Translations under genes and position numbers: made by a program
Notes under the pieces: model-generated
Databases searched by the model: none
Told to the model about the DNA's origin: nothing
The model's input: only the letters and a program-made list of their open reading frames with translations
DNA from: Chrysochromulina tobinii
Taxonomy: Eukaryota; Haptophyta; Prymnesiales; Chrysochromulinaceae
Direction: 5' to 3'
Length of the DNA stretch: 14,522 nt
NCBI GenBank assembly: GCA_001275005.1
Contig: JWZX01002033.1
Span: 1-14,522, forward strand
Shown: one piece after another, positions 8,101 through 14,517 of the stretch
Layout: each line of letters opens with the position of its first letter
Position numbering within the stretch: the first letter of the stretch is position 1

Positions 8101-11100
8101 CACTCGGCCACGTCATCCTCGCCCGCGACGACGCGTACCTTTTTGCCGCGCAAGATCGAGTTGAGATCGAGGACCGGCTCATTCTCCTTCGCCTGAGGAG
8201 GCAGCCCATCAGACGCAATCAGCATGCACTCATCAGGGCAATCAGTGGTCCATCAGTGGGCGCCCTCGCGTCCTCCTTCACACGCGTTCTCTCCTTCACA
8301 CACACCTTGTGTGTCTTCTTGTCGGCGGCGTCCGCTTCCGCGGCGGCGGCGGCACCACCACCGCCGCCGCTTGAGCCCATCGAGAGCTCGAGTGCAATCT
8401 TGCGCTTCTCGCGTCGGGGTCGGCCGGCGCCTTCGCCGGCGGTGTCCTCCGCCGCATCTTCCTTGGAGGTCGCGGCGGCGGCGGCGGCAGACGCGAGGGT
8501 CGCTGCCGTCGCGAGGATGCCCAGCCGCTTCTTAATGCCGCTCATGATCCCAAGCTTGTACCTGATGAGGGAGGCCATCAAGGTGCCCTCAGAGGCCATC
8601 AGTGGCCATCAGAGGCCATTCGACGCCACTCGACGTACAGCTGCAGGCGGTCCTGCGGGAGCTCGTCGAGATCAATCGTGGCCGAGCCGCTCGATGAGGA
8701 CGAGTAGGTGAGCAGCAGCAGAGAGAGGAGCACGGGGACGCCGATCGCCTCTACGAGGAAGGTGAGGAGGAGCTCGAACTTCTCGTTGAACTGGCTGGGC
8801 GTCATGCTGAGCACCCGGTCGAAAAAGTAGTCGTAGTGGCGTACCTGATGAGGGAGGCACTCAGCGAGGTCATCACACGTCATCAAACGCCATCACACGT
8901 CATCACACGTCATCACACGTCATCACACGTCATCACACGTCATCACACGTCATCACACGTCATCAGAATGTAGTCATTGTGGCGTACAAAGTTCATCTCG
9001 TCATAGTGATCTCGGAGCCTCTCATGTTCAACCTCGATGTTGATGGCGACGCAAACCCCCCGATGGCAGACGAGCGTATGGAGAGAGACATGCCTCATAT
9101 GAGTCGGGTGCGCAAACTTGGGCGCGAACGCGTTGTGTAGCGAGAGCAGCGTCAGAGTCGCCGGCGCGCCAGCAACTTCACACGCGACCCCCTCCCGAAG
9201 GCGCTTGACCATGGCGAGGCACACCTGAGCTCGGGCGAGATTCGGGTCATCCGGGGGAGATCAGGGGAGATCAGGCGTCGGCTTTGGCGCACCTCGGCCG
9301 TTGGGCAGCGGAGCATGCATGCAATCACGTGCACTCAGAACCAATCACATGCACTCAGCGCACCTCGGCCGTTGGGCAGCGGAGCATAACCGACGCCAAC
9401 CAAGGCTCGGGCGGCCTCTCCGTAGGCGGCGTCACGCCAGGATAAGTGGAAGCGATCCACACGGAGCACGGATCTCGCCAGACGAGCTCCGGCAGGCGTG
9501 GCGCCGTGTCGGGCAGAAACTTGCCCGATTTGTCGTCCTTCTTGAGCGCGAGTTGGTTGAAGTTGGCTTGCGCGGCCACCTCGCCCATCATGTGCATCAG
9601 CGCCGGTACGGCGCGTTCGAGCCCAAAGTACTTGCTATCGACGTGATGGATGGCCTGGTGCCAGAGGGCATACGCCGGAAGAGGGGCTGCCTTGGAGCCC
9701 CGACGTCCACCGCCCGATGGCGAGCGCCGCTGCAGCCCAATTTGGAAGATGCACTCGCGAAGCTCCGACTCGAAGGCTTTGTTCGGCTGCGCCTCCTCGA
9801 GCATGAGCACGGCCGGCTCGAGCTGCAATCTCGCGCACAGGGTAGATCCATCAGAGGCAATCACATGCACTCAGAGGCAATCACATGCACTCACATGCAC
9901 TCACATGCACCCACATGCACTCACATGCACTCAGAGGCAATCACATGCACTCTCACCTGCGATCTCGTGCACGGGATGGGTACCATCCGAATCTCGTGAT
10001 CAAGCTGGTCGAGCACCGACTTGTACGCCTTCGTCGGACGGAGCATCGACCTATTGAGAGAGCTCAGGTAGGTGGACTGCAACGGTTCTTGCATATCGAT
10101 CGCCGCGAGGTGTGCCTGCAGATCGGCGGTGTTGTCGAGCGCGAGGCGTCTGCGCGAGGGCGCTTGCACGAAAAAGTTGCTCGCGTCCATGGGCACGCCG
10201 CGGCGGGCGAATGACCTTTCCATGTCCTCGTCGGCCTTTCCTGGACCTTTCCTGGACCTTTCCTGGTCCTCGTCGGCCGCCGCAGCCACGGTGCTCGCTT
10301 TCGGATCGTCCGCCTTCTTCTTCAGAGCCGCCTGACCCTTGCCTTCATTGCTTGCCTCAACTGCCGCCGCGCCACCGGCCGTCGGCTTCTCCTTGAGCGC
10401 GTCGCCCCCGGCAGTGACTCCCTTGTTCTTGTCTTTCCCATCAGCAGCCCCAGCCGCATTCTCGCGCTCCGCCCCAATGCTCTCGATCTCCTCGCGCACC
10501 GCATCGGCGCGAAACATCTCCTTGTACTGGGAGTCGAGGTCCTTGCGGCACTCGGCGATGTTGACCAGGTGTTCGAAGAAGAGGTTGCCTTGCAGCTGCA
10601 TCTGGATCACATTGCGCTGCTGCTCCTGCGAGAGCTCAAGCAAGTTCATCACCACGAATCTCGACTTGTAGTCCTCGAGGTCCACACCTGACGAGGGAGG
10701 CAATCAGTGAGGCCATTAGAGGCAACCAGAGGCCATCAGAGGGCACTCGGGGTTTCGTCAGAGGCCATCAAAGGGCACTCAGGGTTTCGTCAGAGGCCAT
10801 CAGAGGGCACTCGGGGTTTCGTCAGGGTTGTAGTCGCCGGGATCCACACCCTCGGGGCGCGAGGTGACGACGAGCCGGTTGCCCGAGGGCACGAGCTCGT
10901 AGTGCACAAACGCCTCGACGATGTCGCGCAGGCCGGCCGCCTCGTCGACACCATCGAGCAGGATGACGACCGCACGCATCTCGTACGCCTGCAGGAGCAT
11001 CAGACGTTCCATGCGCTTCTCATTCTCGGAGAACTGGTTGGAGATGTACCTGATGAGTGAGGCGATCGGTGGTCATCAAGAGGCAATCAGAGGCACCATC

Positions 11101-14100
11101 AGAGGCCATCAGCGGACGAACCAGCGCATGAGTCCGTTCGGATCCTGCAGCAGCGCTGATGGGTCATCCCCGAGCTCGCGCAGCAGCCGCACGATACGTT
11201 GCACGAAGACGATCACAGGGACGAGGGGCAGGCCACCAAGGTCCGCCGAGCACTCGCCGCGCAGCCGCTCCGCGTTCAGGAAGAAGGCTTGCTTGATCAT
11301 CCACGTCTTACCAGTGCCCGGCCCGGCGCGACAGAGCACAGGCTGCGCGGTGTGAGTGCCGTTCAAGCGTCGCGGAGACTCTTCGAGAAGCATCTCGACA
11401 AGAGCGGGCACCTCGCCAACAGTCATGTACGCGGGCGGGTTGCACCCGTCGTGCACCGTTTGCGCGACCATGAAGATCAGCTGGTCCTTAATCTGGAGAG
11501 AGTTGCTCGTGATCGCGTCCTCGACCTTATCCTCCGTGCGCACGAGGTACTCGCAGTACGCTTGCCGGACACGCTCGAACTTGTCGGCCGTCATCTCCTC
11601 ATCGGTGACCACGTGGTCGAACATGTTCAGATCGGGCCACGCTTGGGTGCCCGTGGACGCGCCCGCGGGCTTCACATTCACCTGAGGAGGGAGGCAATCC
11701 AATGAGATCCGATGAGAACCGATGATGAGACCAGATCAGGGGAGATAATGGGAGATCGAAGGAGATTAGGGGGAGATCATGGGAGATCATGCGAGGCAGA
11801 GGAGATCGCACCAGGTGCTTCGCGCCCTCCTCCGCGTTGAATGCGCCCAGCCAGTTGAGCACGGTGGCGTCGACCAGCTTCTTATGATGCACCAGCAGGA
11901 TGCGCGTGTCGCGCGCGTACCCCGAATAGCTCGTTCGCACCACGGTGGACGGCTGCAGGTCGACGATGGTCTCGCCCCTGACGCCGTCGAGCTTCGAGAA
12001 GCCGTCGACGCGCGCGACGACGCGATCGTCGCCCAAGATGCGCTGCACAGTCGCGCACTGCCCCGAGGGCGCACCCAACTTACGGATACACATGCGCGCG
12101 CCAATGGAGCACGCGTACGCCAGCCACGGGTGAACGCGGATCTTTGCGATCTCCTTGCCCCAGATGAGCTCGCATTCAATCGAGCCCGAGCCTTGCCAGC
12201 CGTCGAAGGCGATTCCGTGGCCGGTCGCGTTGACCCAAACGTCGGGGAATTCGACGCGCTCCAAAAAAGGCATCCCGAGCTCCGCGGCGAGCTTGACACG
12301 CCCGATACGGAGCTTGGACGCTTTGACGACGAGATCGAAGCCGAGCTCGGCCGGCAGCTTATCGAACGGCGTGTGCTTCTCGCCCGACCAACTCGTCACC
12401 TCGAAGGCCGCGTTGAAGCAGTTGAAGCAGAGCACGAGCGTCGCGGGCGTGTCGACGATCGTGTGCCGGGACGGCGCGCCGTCGTCTGGCTTGTACGTGG
12501 GCCGACGGCCCGCAATCTGGAACGGCAAACCGCCATTGTTCCAGCCGCGCTTGCGCACCACAGTGCCACCCAATCCCGATCGCTTGAGCTCGAGAGCGAT
12601 CGAGAGTGACGATGCGGTGTGTGCCTTCATGTCGAAGGTGATCGAGAGGCGAGGCGCAGGAACGAGAGCTTCCTTCCCAGCCTCTTCCATCGCAGCTTCT
12701 TTCACAGTGATCCACCCAATCATCTCGACGGCGTCCGCATCTTTGGCGACGCACGCCTTCTCCGCGCCGTCAGGCATCGTCACGCTCTCAATGACGCGCA
12801 CCAACGTGTCTTTGGCCACCGGCTCGAGCTTGCGTGACGTCGGGTCCTTGCCCTCGCGGCACGCCATGTTCTTCAAGACCCGCATCAACGGATACGCGGC
12901 CGCGGCGAGCTTCAGATTCTCTTGACCGTCCTTGGTCAGCCCCGTCACCCACCCGAGCGGCTCCGAGTCGCCTTCGAGCGCGATCAGCATGCGCTTCACA
13001 CCGTCTTTCACCGTCACCGTCTCGACCACGCGGCAGAGCGAGCCCACCAAAACTTTGGATTTGGCCCCTTCTGCCTTGGATGCCTTCTCCCCACCGCCGA
13101 CCACCGCCGAGTCCATCGCCTCAGTCTCGCGGGCGACCATCACGCCGATCGCGACGTGCACCGGCTTGTCCGCGAACGGATGAGCGAGCTCTACCTCGGA
13201 GGCCTCCTTACCGGCCTTCTTCTTCTTCGACTTCTTCTCTTTGCCGCCCCCACGGGTCACCTCGACCTCTTCCACGTTTTTCTCCTCGGCCTCCCTCTTC
13301 GCCTTCTCCTCCGCCTCCTTGACCGCCTTTTCGGACTCCTTCCCCTTGGCCGTCTTATTCCCCTTTGCGCCCTTCTTCGCACCCTTCTTCGAGGTTTCGT
13401 CAGCCTCGGCGCCGCCCGGTAACGGCTCGGCGCCAGGTAGCCCCGGTTCCGAGCCTGTGGGAATTGCTCTATCGTTGGTGACAGCGCTGCCGCTCACTCC
13501 GGCAGCGCTGCCCACGAGAGCGCCGCTCACCTCGGCCTTCACACCGGCCTTCACACCGCCCTTGTCGCCGGCGGCGGAGGGCGGGAGGGCCGTCGGATCG
13601 AGCTTGACCGGCACAGCGCTCGCCGGGCCAGGCAAGCCTACGCCCGATACGGCGCCTTTGATGGGCGCGGGAGGCGCGTCGTCCTCTTCAGCGCCCTCGA
13701 GGGCGGTGGCGATGGCCTTGTCGGCATGGGCGGCTGCGCGCATGGCAGCGACGAGGCCGCCGAGGCCGCCCTTGCCATCGGCACCGGGGATGTTGGCGGC
13801 CGCTGTCAAGGCGACCATCGATTCGAATCCCGTGCGTACCGGTGCGCTCAGTGTGTCCTTGAGAGCTTTACTCAGCCGCTCCGAGTCCGCCCTTCGCACA
13901 AAGTTTTCGGCCTCGAGTCGCAGCCCCCGAAGCCCGTGCAGTGGCAATCGATTGCGTTCGAGGGCGGCAATCATGGCATCGATGCCGGCGCTCGTGTACC
14001 GTCCGCGCGGCGCGATCTCCCCACAGATCCACTGCGGCACGAGGCCGCACAAGCCGTTGGCGTGCAGCACGAGCTCGTTCACAGTCGAGAGGTCGAGCGC

Positions 14101-14484
14101 CGTGAAGAGTGCCACGAGCGCCTCGGCGCTCCACTCGCCCCGCACGCCGCCGTAATTGGGCGAGATGCCGCACAGATTGATCGAAGTCAAGTCGAGCAGT
14201 CGCAGGCAGGGTGCCCGGTACAGCGCTTCCGCGACCGCCTTGCCGCCCTCGACGCCCAGATCATTGTACGCGAGGCAGAGCTCGGCGAGGGCGGGGCAAT
14301 AGGCGAGCGACTCCGGCAGCGCCGCCGCAAACGACGCGCCCAGCCGATTATGCGAGAGGTTGAGCACGGTCAGCATGCGACTGCCATTCGGCGGGGGGAC
14401 GCTGCCCGTCAAGTCGGTCGGCAGGGTCGTGAGCGCCGTGGCGAGCGCGCGCCCGGCGACGGGCTTGGCGGCGGCGGCAGCGGC

Positions 14485-14517
<33 letters not shown>

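Larger units (their letters stand above)
7504..8192 (-). other. NLR-type helical region (exons 9-10)
   Basis: The motif YQFKHLSFQEGLYAEHLLML (about 7590-7650) matches the FxHLSxQEFLAA motif found in the helical domain following the NACHT core of animal and fungal NLRs. The preceding residues ALNEMGKKMLRRVAVQNQEN and GLWTRLDMDRDYGVALTATL are compatible with a winged-helix/HD2 region. It leads directly into the large LRR block. The distance from the P-loop (about 930 residues) is much longer than usual, because of the accessory region. Confidence 0.6.
8270..10560 (-). other. Accessory region with low-complexity linker and one hydrophobic segment
   Basis: Exons 4-8 encode about 600 residues between the NACHT core and the NLR helical motif. 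An Ala/Lys/Glu-rich linker (about 10200-10480) includes a frame-cycling 11-bp repeat. Next come LEPAVLMLEEAQ and a part without recognisable family (LVWRDPCSVWIASTYPGVT, then NAFAPKFAHPTHMRHVS). A strongly hydrophobic run, FELLLTFLVEAIGVPVLLSL followed by LLLTYSS (about 8710-8800), could be one membrane span. A Gly/Ala-rich basic stretch (GRPRREKRKIALELSMG) follows. Function unknown; membrane anchoring is a guess from hydrophobicity alone. Confidence 0.4.
10560..11681 (-). other. NACHT NTPase domain (exons 2-4)
   Basis: The P-loop is RAGPGTGKTWMIKQ (about 11289-11330). Walker B is AVVILLDGVDEAAG (about 10931-10972), followed by the sensor stretch LVVTSRPEGV and then VDLEDYKSRFVVMNLLELSQ, EQQRNVIQMQLQGNLFFEHL. 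The double acid DGVDE and the TSRPEG stretch are characteristic of NACHT STAND ATPases. The P-loop is slightly unusual, with AGPGTGKT where GxPGTGKT is commoner, but the GTGKT core is intact, so nucleotide binding is expected. Introns B and C interrupt the domain; splicing C at 10849/10688 restores PEGVDLEDYK. In known NLRs, ATP exchange here drives oligomerisation. Confidence 0.85.

Noticed and set aside
8871-8960. Regular short repeats resembling a CRISPR array
   Set aside because: The 10-bp units are contiguous with no spacers, and the array lies inside a spliceable intron of a eukaryotic gene.
10688-10849. Treating VDPGDYNPDE as real protein with a donor further downstream
   Set aside because: It duplicates VDLEDYK of the next exon; splicing at GAGG|GTGTGG restores the expected NACHT sequence in phase.
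11779-12609. 276-residue plus-strand open frame
   Set aside because: Antisense to the beta-rich domain, which has a diverged paralog in the same gene; the plus frame has no such support.
13241-14155. 304-residue plus-strand open frame
   Set aside because: It is Ser/Pro/Ala-rich with no domain character and antisense to the LRR, linker and SH3-like coding exon; high GC removes stops on the complement.
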